Source: Chloroflexia bacterium SDU3-3 (GTDB lineage Bacteria; Chloroflexota; Chloroflexia; Chloroflexales; Roseiflexaceae). Taken from it: a DNA stretch of 64,000 bases. This document shows, piece after piece, positions 51,318-59,674 of the stretch (within the stretch, counting starts at the first letter, position 1; every line of letters begins with the position of its first letter). Both the position numbers and the translations under genes were made by a program. Under the pieces are notes generated by a model. That model had not been told where the DNA came from and did no database searches. It was given only the letters and a program-made list of their open reading frames with translations. Where the stretch lies: contig WBOU01000010.1 of assembly GCA_009268125.1 (NCBI GenBank), forward strand, positions 62,001 through 126,000, in the 5' to 3' direction.

Positions 51318-51632
51318 TTCCTCGATCCGCACGCCTCGCTCCTCGATCCGCACGCCTCGCTCCTCGATCCGCACGCCTCGCTCCTCGATCCGCACCCCTC
51401 ACTCCTCGATCCGCACCCCTCACTCCTCGATCCGCACCCCTCACTCCTCGATCCGCACCCCTCACTCCTCGATCCGCACGCCTCGCTTCTCGATCCGCAC
51501 CCCTCACTCCTCGATCCACACCCCTCACTCCTCGATCCACACCCCTCACTCCTCGATCCGCACCCCTCGCTCCTCGATCCACACCCCTCACCCCTCGATC
51601 CACACCCCTCACCCCTCGATCTGCACGCTGCT
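51318..51632 (+). repeat. 15-unit 21-bp minisatellite
   Basis: Fifteen 21-bp units lie head to tail. In the one continuous forward frame (51225-51845) they read as the heptad LLDPHPS, with LLDPHAS variants in units 1-3 and 8. The unit is CTCGATCCGCACCCCTCACT plus one base. The variants are paired changes (GCCTCG for CCCTCA), so whole units have been copied. The reverse strand is also open in two frames across the array, as expected of a 21-bp repeat. Whether it is translated is uncertain: no good ribosome binding site precedes the ATG. Confidence 0.92.
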
Positions 51633-51861
51633 TTGCACCTTCTAGAGTGGGGTTTGTTGACCAATGCGCTCATTTTCCTTGAGACAGGTATAGCCAAGAA
51701 GCCCTACACCTGCAGCAGATCACATTTGTCTCGCTTCTTGCTCTATGTTAGGATAAACAAATCAGCCATCACCATATGTAAAAGAGTGCTATCTACATCC
51801 AACCTTATACGCTATATATGCTGTATGTCGAAAACACATCGATAGAAGAGAAGCGAACCCT

Positions 51862-53655
51862 ATGCCTGCAACAATCGAGGACATACTGCGCGGAAAGCCA
51901 GATGTCATCACCACCACGATGGACGCCAGCATCAAAGGTGTGCTCGGGGAGATGATCAAGCACGACTATAGCCAGCTGCCCGTCGTCGATAGCCAAAACA
52001 AGCCCATCGGGATGATCACCAACGACTCGATCTTGCGCACGCTGCACCGCTTCAACAGCAGCATCGGCAACCTGAAGGTGCGCGATGCGATGGTCAGGGT
52101 GCCAGCCAGCTATCGCACCGATGACGACATCTTCGATCTGCTCGACGGCCTGCAGCAGAGCGATGTAGCCCTGGTGGTCGACGAGCACCGCCAGCTGCTC
52201 GCCATCATCACCACCTATGACACAACGGCCTACCTGCGCCAGCGCGCGCAGGACATCATGATGGTGCGCGACATCGAGGAGATGATCAAGAGCTACATCA
52301 ACGCGGCCTTCACCAGCCCAACCGGCGAGATCGACGAGGAGAAGCGGCAGGAAGCGGTCAACACTGTTACCTTCACACCTGGGGTTAGGAAGGAAAAGTT
52401 CCAACAAGCTCTTACCGCATATCTTTCTCAGGCTGGTATTACTAATTCAACAATCAACCCAGACATCCTTGAAAGCACATTTCGGCGATATATCTATACA
52501 GCACCCGTAGTAAAAACATTTGATAAGCTCACACTCAACGGCTATATCGACATTCTTACCAGCCAATCACGCTGGAGAAAATACACTAACGTATTTAGTC
52601 TCGAACGGGCCACAATAATTGCACTACTACAATCTGTACGCGATACCCGCAACGCCCTGGCCCACTTCCGCGACAACATCAGCGACCAGCAGCGCGAGGA
52701 GCTGCGCTTCTGCAAGGAGTGGCTGGCCCGCCACGAGGAGGCGGTAAACCGCACGTTTGGGCTGGCCGAGGGCGCGGCGCTCGCGCCCCAGCCCGAGGAT
52801 GAGCCAGAGGAGCAGGCAGCATCCACTAGGCAGGAAGGTACCAGCACGCCGAGCGACCACGCCGCGTCTGGCGGCAGCCCAAGCACCGCCGACGCCGACC
52901 CAACCGTCGCCGAGTCATCGGGCGGCGCATCTGGGCGCTACGCCCCGCTCATCGGCCACCTGGTCAGCCAGCCCCAGAGCATGGACAAGCTGACCATGAC
53001 CTTCGGCGAGATCGACCAGATCTTGGGCGAGCCGGGTCTGCCGCCCTCGGCGCGGGCCTATCGCGCGTGGTGGGGCAACGACACCACCAGCCACGGGCAC
53101 GCGCAGCAGTGGCTGGGTGCAGGGTGGCATGTGGCCACCGTGGTGATGGCCGAGGAGCGGGTGACCTTCGCCCGCAGCAGCTCGCACGAGCGCGGCTACC
53201 TGGCATTCTTCACCACGCTGCGGGCCGAGCTTGAGCAGGCCGCGCCTGGGGCCTTCCGCATCGCCACCCCCACCATGCGCCACTACCTGACACTCGACAC
53301 CGCGCAGGTAGAGGGCAGAACAGTGGCGCAGATCTACGCCACATTTGCGCGCATGAAGCGTTTCCGCATCGAGCTGTACATCGAAGCCGACACCAAGGAG
53401 CGCTCCAAGGAGCTGTTCGACCTGCTGGCCGAGCGCCGCAAGCAGATCGAGGCCGAGCTTGGCGAGCAGCTGGACTGGGAGCGCCTAGATGCCTATAACC
53501 CAGCGCGCGTGGCCAGCTACACGCCCGGCAGCATCGCCGCCGAGGAGGCCACACTGGCGCAGCTGCGCGCCTGGGCCGTGGCCACCGCCACGAAGATCGC
53601 CCCCGTGCTGCGCAGGCACCTGGCCGAGGTGGGGGCGGAGGCAGAAAAGCGCTAG
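51862..53655 (+). CDS. CBS pair - HEPN-like - DUF7662 - DUF4268 fusion protein
   Basis: The protein has 597 residues. Residues 1-125 form two CBS modules (VITTTMDASIKGVLGEMIKHDYSQLPVVD; IFDLLDGLQQSDVALVVDE), a nucleotide sensor. Residues 150-300 are helical with RNALAH (R-x4-H, about 263-268), the active-site pattern of HEPN RNases of the Swt1-like type. An acidic Ser/Thr linker (about 315-360) follows. A DUF7662 domain (about 365-440: YAPLIGHLV, LTMTFGEIDQILG, SARAYRAWWGND, WLGAGWHV) and a DUF4268-like end (RIELYIEADTKERSKELFDLLAERRK) close the protein. DUF7662 and DUF4268 occur in restriction- and defence-linked proteins. A nucleotide-gated RNase in phage defence is an inference. The middle (52370-52640) is much poorer in G+C than the rest. 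Confidence 0.75.
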   Translation: MPATIEDILRGKPDVITTTMDASIKGVLGEMIKHDYSQLPVVDSQNKPIGMITNDSILRTLHRFNSSIGNLKVRDAMVRVPASYRTDDDIFDLLDGLQQSDVALVVDEHRQLLAIITTYDTTAYLRQRAQDIMMVRDIEEMIKSYINAAFTSPTGEIDEEKRQEAVNTVTFTPGVRKEKFQQALTAYLSQAGITNSTINPDILESTFRRYIYTAPVVKTFDKLTLNGYIDILTSQSRWRKYTNVFSLERATIIALLQSVRDTRNALAHFRDNISDQQREELRFCKEWLARHEEAVNRTFGLAEGAALAPQPEDEPEEQAASTRQEGTSTPSDHAASGGSPSTADADPTVAESSGGASGRYAPLIGHLVSQPQSMDKLTMTFGEIDQILGEPGLPPSARAYRAWWGNDTTSHGHAQQWLGAGWHVATVVMAEERVTFARSSSHERGYLAFFTTLRAELEQAAPGAFRIATPTMRHYLTLDTAQVEGRTVAQIYATFARMKRFRIELYIEADTKERSKELFDLLAERRKQIEAELGEQLDWERLDAYNPARVASYTPGSIAAEEATLAQLRAWAVATATKIAPVLRRHLAEVGAEAEKR

Positions 53656-53695
53656 CGATCCGCTGACTCGCCGTATGATCGCACGGAAAAATTGA

Positions 53696-53729
53696 AACAC
53701 GCCTGCCCGAACAATCGCGCAGGCGTGTT
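53696..53729. terminator. hairpin between convergent genes
   Basis: AACACGCCTGC (53696-53706) pairs with GCAGGCGTGTT (53719-53729), 40 bp after the CBS-HEPN stop and 30 bp before the GNAT stop. It can act on either strand. Confidence 0.75.
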
Positions 53730-53758
53730 GACGAAAGCTCCCTACATCAGGAGCATCG

Positions 53759-54229
53759 CTACGCCCTCGGATGAAGCACATCGCCCAGCGCCAGCCGCGC
53801 CACCACCTCGTCATCCTCCACCTCGCCCGTCTCGCGGAAGCCCAGCGAGGCGTAGAGCGCTTTGGCCGCCGCGTTGGCGGGCTGGTACGAGAGCGCGAAG
53901 CTGCGGTGGCCATGCTGCTGGGCCAGCAGCGCCAGCGCGGCCTGCAGCGCCCGCCGCCCGTAGCCCCGGCCCTGGTGCGCCCGGTCGATTAGGATTCCGC
54001 CCAGCCAGCAGCTGCCGTCGGCGGGATCCACCGCCCACATGCAGAAGCCGATCACCTCGTCGCCCAGCAGCACGGCCAGCGGCTGCCACAGCTGGCCGTA
54101 GGCGCACAGCGCTAGGTAGTAGGCCGGCTCGGCCACAAATGCCCGCTGCTCGGGCGCGACCTCCAGCCGCGCGACGCCGCGCCAGCTCTCGCCATCGACC
54201 GGGCGGATGGTTAGGGTAGCATTTTCCAC
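53759..54229 (-). CDS. GNAT acetyltransferase, spermidine/polyamine-acetyltransferase-like
   Basis: This 156-residue protein has a GNAT fold with the acetyl-CoA loop LIDRAHQGRGYGRRAL (Q/R-x-x-G-x-G/A) and ALYASLGFRETGEVEDDEV. The overall layout (RPVDGESW..., FAVEP-like AFVAEPAYYL, GGILID) resembles BltD/PaiA-type N-acetyltransferases. The substrate is unproven. GTG 54229 is used because AAAAGGAGC lies 6-9 bp upstream; the frame continues to 54265 into the tRNA terminator. Confidence 0.82.
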   Translation of the reverse strand: MENATLTIRPVDGESWRGVARLEVAPEQRAFVAEPAYYLALCAYGQLWQPLAVLLGDEVIGFCMWAVDPADGSCWLGGILIDRAHQGRGYGRRALQAALALLAQQHGHRSFALSYQPANAAAKALYASLGFRETGEVEDDEVVARLALGDVLHPRA

Positions 54230-54263
54230 AGGGCAGCTCCTTTTATCACCGCATACGAGCACC

Positions 54264-54294
54264 AAAAAGCCCCAGGGGTTGAACCCTGGGGCTT
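54264..54294 (-). terminator. terminator of the tRNA gene
   Basis: On the minus strand AAGCCCCAGGG pairs with CCCTGGGGCTT and ends in T5, just past the tRNA 3' end and just before the GNAT start. Confidence 0.85.
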
Positions 54295-54299
54295 CTGTA

Positions 54300-54374
54300 T
54301 GGAGCCGGTGGTCGGTCTCGAACCGACGACCTGCTGTTTACGAAACAGCTGCTCTACCACTGAGCTACACCGGC
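54300..54374 (-). tRNA. tRNA-Thr (anticodon CGU)
   Basis: A complete 72-nt cloverleaf occupies 54374-54303: acceptor GCCGGTG/CACCGGC, D arm GCTC...GAGC, anticodon stem GCTGT/ACAGC with loop TTCGTAA (CGT at positions 34-36), and T arm GTCGG-TTCGAGA-CCGAC. The discriminator is T. CCA is encoded at 54302-54300. It reads ACG codons. A promoter lies 20 bp upstream and a terminator downstream. Confidence 0.97.
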
Positions 54375-54393
54375 GTGTCGCAACGACGTGCGG

Positions 54394-54422
54394 ATTATAG
54401 CATAGGAGGCCGGGGAATGCAA
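54394..54422 (-). promoter_or_regulatory. tRNA-Thr promoter
   Basis: On the minus strand TTGCAT (54422-54417) and TATAAT (54399-54394) are separated by 17 bp, 20 bp before the mature tRNA. Confidence 0.8.
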
Positions 54423-54474
54423 ATTGCTGCGCGGGGCGAGCAGGGGCTATGCGCTCTCGACAGAACACTGATTC

Positions 54475-54555
54475 GTTCACTACCAAGACTCCAAGACACC
54501 AAGAAAAAAGGAAGAGCAACCTTCGAGCCTTCGCGTCTTCGTGGTAGAAATCTTC
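54475..54555. repeat. dispersed repeat, both modules in opposite orientation
   Basis: TTCACTACCAAGACTCCAAG is followed by GCCTTCGCGTCTTCGTGGTAG, the inverted 'ACCACGAAG' module. Nothing else is seen in 54375-54676. Confidence 0.8.
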
Positions 54556-54676
54556 GGCCCTGGCGGGGCGAGGACCGCTGTGCTAGCAAGACTCTAAAAC
54601 ATGCATCTCTGCCCCGCCCCGCGCCCTGACAGCTGCGCGAAGCGCCACTTAACAGGCCCTTAACCAAGGGCGATTA

Positions 54677-54685
54677 TGCTATACT
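54677..54685 (+). promoter_or_regulatory. extended -10 promoter of ppk
   Basis: TGCTATACT (extended -10) lies 50 bp before the ppk start. No good -35 box is seen. Confidence 0.45.
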
Positions 54686-54734
54686 GCACCGTACCAGCCC
54701 TGCCCAGCGGCAGGTGATTCACGAGGTATACCCT

Positions 54735-56855
54735 ATGGCTGTCAGCCTTGAGCCTACACACTCCCCCGAGCCATCGCCCATGCTCTCCACGCCCGAGCGC
54801 TTCATCAACCGCGAGCTGAGCTGGCTCGCGTTTAACTACCGCGTGCTCGAAGAGGCGCTCGACCAGCGCAACCCGCTGCTGGAGCGCGTCAAGTTCATCT
54901 CGATCTTCGAGACCAACCTCGACGAGTTCTTTATGATCCGCGTGGCTGGCATCAAGCAGCAGGTGGCCGAGGGCGTGACCGAGCGCTCGGCGGATGGCCG
55001 CACGCCCAACGAGCAGCTGGCCGTCATCCGCAAGGAGGTGCTGCGCCAGCGCAAGATCGTCAACCAGTGCTGGCTGGAGGACATCGTGCCCAAGCTGCAC
55101 CAGCAGGGCATCCACCTGCTAGACTACGCCGACCTGAACGAGGCCCAGCGCCAGTCGTGCCGCGAGTACTTCGAGCGCGAGGTCTTCCCCGTGCTCACGC
55201 CGCTGGCCTTCGACCCCAGCCACCCCTTCCCGCACATCTCGAACCTGAGCATCAACCTGGCGGTGGTGATCAAAGACCCCGAGGAGGGCGAGCTGTTCGC
55301 CCGCGTGAAGGTGCCCGCCGTGCTGCCGCGACTGGTGCCGGTGGAGAGCGCCTGCAACGGGCCGGACAGCGTCCCGCCCGAGCGGCGCTACTCGTTCACC
55401 TGGCTGGAGCAGGTGATCGCCGACAACATCCACGCGCTCTTCCCAGGGCTAGAGGTGGTCGAGTCCTACGCCTTCCGCGTCACCCGCAACGCCGACATGG
55501 AGATCCAGGAGGAGGAGGCCGCCGACCTGCTGCGCACGATCGAGTTGAGCGTGCGCCAGCGCCGCTTCGGCGCGGTGGTGCGGCTCTCGTTCGAGCGCAC
55601 GCTCTCGGAGCGGGTGCGCGAGGTGCTGCTCTACAACCTCAATCTTACCCCCGAGGATCTCTACGAGAGCGACGTGGCCATCGGCCTGGCCGACATGTTC
55701 GCGCTCACCAAGCTAGACCGGCCCGACCTCAAAGATCCGCCGTTCTACCCCCACATCCCCACCGTGCTGCGCTCGCACACCTCGTCGGACATGTTCGCGG
55801 CCATCCGCCAGCAGGACATCCTGCTGCACCACCCCTACGACTCGTTCCAGCCCGTGGTCGACCTCATCCAGTCCGCCGCCGAAGACCCCAAGGTGCTGGC
55901 GATCAAGCAGACGCTCTACCGCGTCGGCTCGAACTCGCCGATCGTGAAGGCGCTGATGCACGCCCGCGAGCAGGACAAGCAGGTGACGGTGCTGGTGGAG
56001 CTGAAGGCCCGCTTCGACGAGGAGAACAACATCACCTGGGCCAGGGCGCTGGAGCGCGTGGGCGTGCACGTGGTCTACGGCCTGGTGGGCCTGAAGACCC
56101 ACGCCAAGCTGGCCCTGATCGTGCGGCGCGAGCACGATGGCCTGCGGCGCTATGTGCACCTGGGCACCGGCAACTACAACGCCACCTCGGCCCGCATCTA
56201 CACCGACCTGGGCGTGCTGACATGCCGCCCCGACATCGGTGCCGATGTCTCCGAGCTGTTCAACTTCCTCACGGGATACTCGCGGCAGAGCCACTACCGC
56301 AAGCTGCTGATCGCGCCCGTGGAGCTGCGGCAGGGCCTAGTGCGCCTGATCGAGCGCGAGATGAGCCACGCCGCCTCGGGACGCCCCGCCCACATCATCA
56401 TGAAGATGAACGCCTGCGTGGACCCCAAAATGATCGACGCGCTCTACAGCGCCTCGGTGGTGGGCGTGAAGATCGACCTGATCGTGCGCGGGATGTGCGC
56501 GCTGCGGCCCGGCATCCTGGGCATGAGCGAGAACATCCGGGTGCGCAGCATCGTCGGGCGCTTCCTGGAGCACAGCCGAATCTTCTACTTCCACAACGAT
56601 GGCGAGCCGGAGGTCTACTGCGGCAGCGCCGACATGATGCAGCGCAACCTCGATAGGCGCGTCGAGGCGATCTTCCCGATCGAAGATCCGGCGCTGGCCC
56701 AGTTCGTGCGCGCCCAGCTGCTGCAGGCCTACCTGGATGACAACACCCGCGCCCGCGACCTGCTGGCCGACGGCAGCTATGTGCGGGTCGAGCCGCACGG
56801 CGAACGGCCCTTCGACTCGCAGGAGATCTTTATGAGCGGAAAGCCTTCGATCTGA
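54735..56855 (+). CDS. ppk: polyphosphate kinase 1
   Basis: This 706-residue protein makes long-chain polyphosphate from ATP through a phospho-histidine. The N-terminal domain is clear from RFINRELSWLAFNYRVLEEA. The two catalytic-region His are in LKTHAKLALI (about 456) and RRYVHLGTGNYN (about 474), 18-19 apart as in E. coli Ppk (His435/His454). The C-terminal domains include MKMNACVDPKMIDALY and VRSIVGRFLEHSRIFYF. Length and order are those of the family. ATG 54735 follows GAGGT; the frame is open from 54714. The stop overlaps thpR by 1 bp. Confidence 0.96.
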   Translation: MAVSLEPTHSPEPSPMLSTPERFINRELSWLAFNYRVLEEALDQRNPLLERVKFISIFETNLDEFFMIRVAGIKQQVAEGVTERSADGRTPNEQLAVIRKEVLRQRKIVNQCWLEDIVPKLHQQGIHLLDYADLNEAQRQSCREYFEREVFPVLTPLAFDPSHPFPHISNLSINLAVVIKDPEEGELFARVKVPAVLPRLVPVESACNGPDSVPPERRYSFTWLEQVIADNIHALFPGLEVVESYAFRVTRNADMEIQEEEAADLLRTIELSVRQRRFGAVVRLSFERTLSERVREVLLYNLNLTPEDLYESDVAIGLADMFALTKLDRPDLKDPPFYPHIPTVLRSHTSSDMFAAIRQQDILLHHPYDSFQPVVDLIQSAAEDPKVLAIKQTLYRVGSNSPIVKALMHAREQDKQVTVLVELKARFDEENNITWARALERVGVHVVYGLVGLKTHAKLALIVRREHDGLRRYVHLGTGNYNATSARIYTDLGVLTCRPDIGADVSELFNFLTGYSRQSHYRKLLIAPVELRQGLVRLIEREMSHAASGRPAHIIMKMNACVDPKMIDALYSASVVGVKIDLIVRGMCALRPGILGMSENIRVRSIVGRFLEHSRIFYFHNDGEPEVYCGSADMMQRNLDRRVEAIFPIEDPALAQFVRAQLLQAYLDDNTRARDLLADGSYVRVEPHGERPFDSQEIFMSGKPSI

Positions 56856-57421
56856 TGCGGCTCTTTCTGGCCATCGACATGCCCGCCCCCACCAAAGACG
56901 CGGCCCTGGCCGCCCGCCGCCCGCTGGAGGCGGCCAGCCCGCCGGTGCGCTGGAGCGCGCCCGAGGGCCTGCACCTGACCCTGGTATTCCTGGGCGAGAC
57001 CGACGAGGCGCTGCTGGGGCCGGTGGGCCAGGCCGCGCGCGCCGTGGCGGCGCGGCACCAGCCGATCGCGCTGCAGCTCGACGGCCACGGGGCCTTCCCC
57101 AGCACCAGCAGCCCACAGGTGCTGTGGCTGGGCGTGGGCGGCGGCATCGCCGCGCTGCGTGCCCTGCAGGCCGACCTTGTGCGCGCGCTCCAGCCGCTGG
57201 GCTTCGAGCCGGAGCAGCGCGCCTACGCGCCCCACATCACGCTGGGGCGCGTGCACCGCGAGGCCGCGCCCGCCCAACTCGCCCAGATCGCGCGCGATCT
57301 GGCCAGCGCCCCGCCGCCCGCGCCCGCCGACTGGCTGGCCAGCCACATCACCCTCTACGAGAGCCAGACGCAGCCCCATGGCCCACACTACAGCGAACGT
57401 GATACAATAGCGCTAGGATAG
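56855..57421 (+). CDS. thpR: RNA 2',3'-cyclic phosphodiesterase
   Basis: This 188-residue 2H phosphoesterase has HLTL (about 44) and HITL (about 127), the two HxTx motifs of the active site. LFLAIDMPAP at the start is the family N-terminus. It opens 2',3'-cyclic phosphates on RNA ends; ligase activity is known in vitro for some members. It is coupled to ppk through TGATG, so it is coexpressed with it. Confidence 0.88.
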   Translation: MRLFLAIDMPAPTKDAALAARRPLEAASPPVRWSAPEGLHLTLVFLGETDEALLGPVGQAARAVAARHQPIALQLDGHGAFPSTSSPQVLWLGVGGGIAALRALQADLVRALQPLGFEPEQRAYAPHITLGRVHREAAPAQLAQIARDLASAPPPAPADWLASHITLYESQTQPHGPHYSERDTIALG

Positions 57422-57595
57422 CGTCGCAATGCGGCAGAGAAGCCGCAATCGCACGGCGGGGCGGTGCTTCGTCGGCTAGGAGCTCGTATCACACCCCACC
57501 ATCCCAGCGCTCCACCCCCGGCCTCATCTCAAAAAAAAGCAGGTTGGGCGCAAACAAGCACCCCCAACAGGCACATTCTCTTCCGCGAGGAGTGC

Positions 57596-58801
57596 ATGAC
57601 GGCTGAACGACTCAAGTACATCCTGATGTGGCTGCTGGCCATCGCCACCAGCATCTTCCTGATCGACCGCATGTTCACGGTGGTGAGCGCGCTGGCCTCG
57701 CCGCTGATCATGTTCGCCATGGCCTGGCTGGTGGTGCTGGCGCTCAAGCCCCTGGCCGAAAGCCTGGCGCGGGTCGAGCTGCCTATGCCGGTGCTGCGCT
57801 TCGACCCGCGCGCGCGCCGCCTGGCCTTCACCACGCCCATGACGCCCCTGCCCTACAAGGCGGCGGTGGCGCTGGTCTACCTCGGCATTCTGGCCATCCT
57901 GATCGGCGTGATCTTCCTGTTTTTCCCGATCATCATGACCCAGCTCTCGGCCATGCAGGAGACCATGCCCAACGCGGGCGACCAGACGCTGAAGTACATG
58001 CAGGATGGCCAGGCCTACCTCAATCAGTTTGGCATCCATGTCGACCTGACGCGGATCATCCAGCCCGAGACGATCATGGCCCAGTTCGCATCGCTGGGCA
58101 GCGAGGCGCTCAAGCAGTCGCTGAACATCGCCAGCAGCATCGCCACGGTGATGCTCAACCTGATCTTTGTGCTCATCCTCAGCTTCTACATGATGATCGA
58201 CGGCTCGCGCCTCATCCAGAGCGGTATGCGGCTGCTGCCCGCCGACTGGCGCGGCGAGGTCGCCACCTTCTTGCACATCGTCGACCGCACCTTCGGCGGC
58301 TACCTACGCTCGCAGCTGCTGCAGTCGCTGCTGTACGGCATCGGCACCTCGGTGATCATGATGGCATTTGGCTTTCAGGATATCGCGCTGGCCAGCCTGA
58401 TCGCCGGGCTGTGCGTGATCATTCCGATCTTCGGCGGGCCGCTGGCGCTCATCCCGCCTGTGATCGTGGCGCTGATCAACACGCCCGACCGCACGATCTG
58501 GCTGATCATCGCGCTGCTGGGGCTCCAGCAGGTGGTTTTCAACATGATCATGCCGCGCCTGGTGGGCCAGATCGTAGGGCTGTCGCCGCTGCTGGTATTC
58601 GCGGCCATGCTGGTGGGCGGCACGGTGGCCGGGGCGTGGGGCCTGCTGTTCGGCATCCCGATCGCGGGGGTGCTGGCCTCGGTCACGCAGTTCATCTTCG
58701 ACCGCAAGGGCTTCGAGGTGGCCCAGGCCGCCCAGCGCGAGGAGCCGCCCACCCTGGTGATCGAGCCGATCGCCGACCCACCTACAGTCCCCCAGAAATA
58801 A
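57596..58801 (+). CDS. AI-2E family transporter
   Basis: This 401-residue protein has about eight membrane segments with the family's characteristic LHIVDRTFGGYLRSQLLQSLLYGIGT and the C-terminal repeated hydrophobic block (IALASLIAGLCVIIPIFGGPLALIPPVIVALI, VVFNMIMPRLVGQIVGLSPLLVFAAMLVGGTVAG). Members include TqsA and sodium/proton antiporters, so autoinducer-2 export cannot be assumed. ATG 57596 follows GCGAGGAG; the frame is open to 57464. Confidence 0.9.
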   Translation: MTAERLKYILMWLLAIATSIFLIDRMFTVVSALASPLIMFAMAWLVVLALKPLAESLARVELPMPVLRFDPRARRLAFTTPMTPLPYKAAVALVYLGILAILIGVIFLFFPIIMTQLSAMQETMPNAGDQTLKYMQDGQAYLNQFGIHVDLTRIIQPETIMAQFASLGSEALKQSLNIASSIATVMLNLIFVLILSFYMMIDGSRLIQSGMRLLPADWRGEVATFLHIVDRTFGGYLRSQLLQSLLYGIGTSVIMMAFGFQDIALASLIAGLCVIIPIFGGPLALIPPVIVALINTPDRTIWLIIALLGLQQVVFNMIMPRLVGQIVGLSPLLVFAAMLVGGTVAGAWGLLFGIPIAGVLASVTQFIFDRKGFEVAQAAQREEPPTLVIEPIADPPTVPQK

Positions 58802-58809
58802 GGCCGACG

Positions 58810-58837
58810 GCTCGGGGTGCACGCCCCGAGCTTTTTT
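58810..58837 (+). terminator. rho-independent terminator
   Basis: GCTCGGGG (58810-58817) pairs with CCCCGAGC (58824-58831), followed by T6. It lies 9 bp after the AI-2E transporter stop. Confidence 0.9.
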
Positions 58838-58891
58838 GTCGCACGCTGGGATGCTCCCCAATCCTCATTCTGACCGCGCTGTGGGCGGGCG

Positions 58892-59659
58892 CTACCAGAT
58901 GGCCAGGCTCATGGTCGCCAGCACCACCACCTCGGAAAGCTCGCACAGCGCGCCGTACGTGTCGCCGGTCAGGCCGCCCAGGTCGTTGGTCCACCAGCGG
59001 GCCAGCAGATGCGCCGCAGGCAGGCCCAGCGCCAGCGCCAGCAGCCCGGCGGGGCCGCCCAGCAGCAGCGCCGCCGCCAGCGCCACCACGCCCGCCAGCG
59101 CCACATGGAGCATGCGCACATGCTGCTGCACCGAGCGGCCCAGGCCATCCTTGCGCGCCAGCGGGAAGCGCACCATGGCGTAGACCATAGCCCACCGCCC
59201 GAAGGCCGGGGCCACCAGCAGCGCCGCCCAGGCGTGCCCGCCCGCCGCCACCAGGAAGGCCAGCTTCAGCAGCATCACCGACACCAGCGCGATCGCGCCC
59301 ATCGCGCCGATCCGGCTGTCGCGCATGATCTCCAGCTTGCGCTCGCGCGATCGCCAGCTCATCACCGCGTCGAAGGTGTCGCTCAGGCCATCCAGGTGCA
59401 GGCCGGATGTGAGGATGGCCCACAGCGCCACCGCCAGCACCGCGCCCACCATGTCGCTCCATAGCGCGCGGCCCAGCGCATAGGCAAGGGCCAGCAGCGT
59501 GCCCAGCACCAGCCCGGCCAGCGGGAAGAACGGGAAGGAGCGCGCCATGCCCTGCGGGTGCGAGCGCCAGAAGGGGATGGGGATGATCGTCAGAAAGCGG
59601 ATGGCCTCGGCCAGGCCATCCAGAGCACTCGCGGGCTGCTCGGGCTGTTCAGGCTGCAT
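58892..59659 (-). CDS. cobS: cobalamin synthase (adenosylcobinamide-GDP ribazoletransferase)
   Basis: This 255-residue polytopic membrane enzyme joins adenosylcobinamide-GDP with alpha-ribazole(-5'-phosphate), the last step of vitamin B12 nucleotide-loop assembly. Hallmarks are FLTIIPIPF at the start, the metal-binding HLDGLSDTFDAVMS (about 85) and SRIGAMGAIALV. It is followed on the same strand by nothing else of the pathway; the phosphatase gene precedes it by 15 bp. Confidence 0.93.
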   Translation of the reverse strand: MQPEQPEQPASALDGLAEAIRFLTIIPIPFWRSHPQGMARSFPFFPLAGLVLGTLLALAYALGRALWSDMVGAVLAVALWAILTSGLHLDGLSDTFDAVMSWRSRERKLEIMRDSRIGAMGAIALVSVMLLKLAFLVAAGGHAWAALLVAPAFGRWAMVYAMVRFPLARKDGLGRSVQQHVRMLHVALAGVVALAAALLLGGPAGLLALALGLPAAHLLARWWTNDLGGLTGDTYGALCELSEVVVLATMSLAIW

Positions 59660-59674
59660 TGTGTATTCTCCACA

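Noticed and set aside
51225-51845. 206-codon frame as a secure gene
   Set aside because: A 21-bp repeat is open in several frames on both strands, no good ribosome binding site is seen, and the parts outside the array look random.
57596-58801. Autoinducer-2 exporter (TqsA)
   Set aside because: The family name fits, but many members are ion antiporters and no quorum-sensing gene is nearby.
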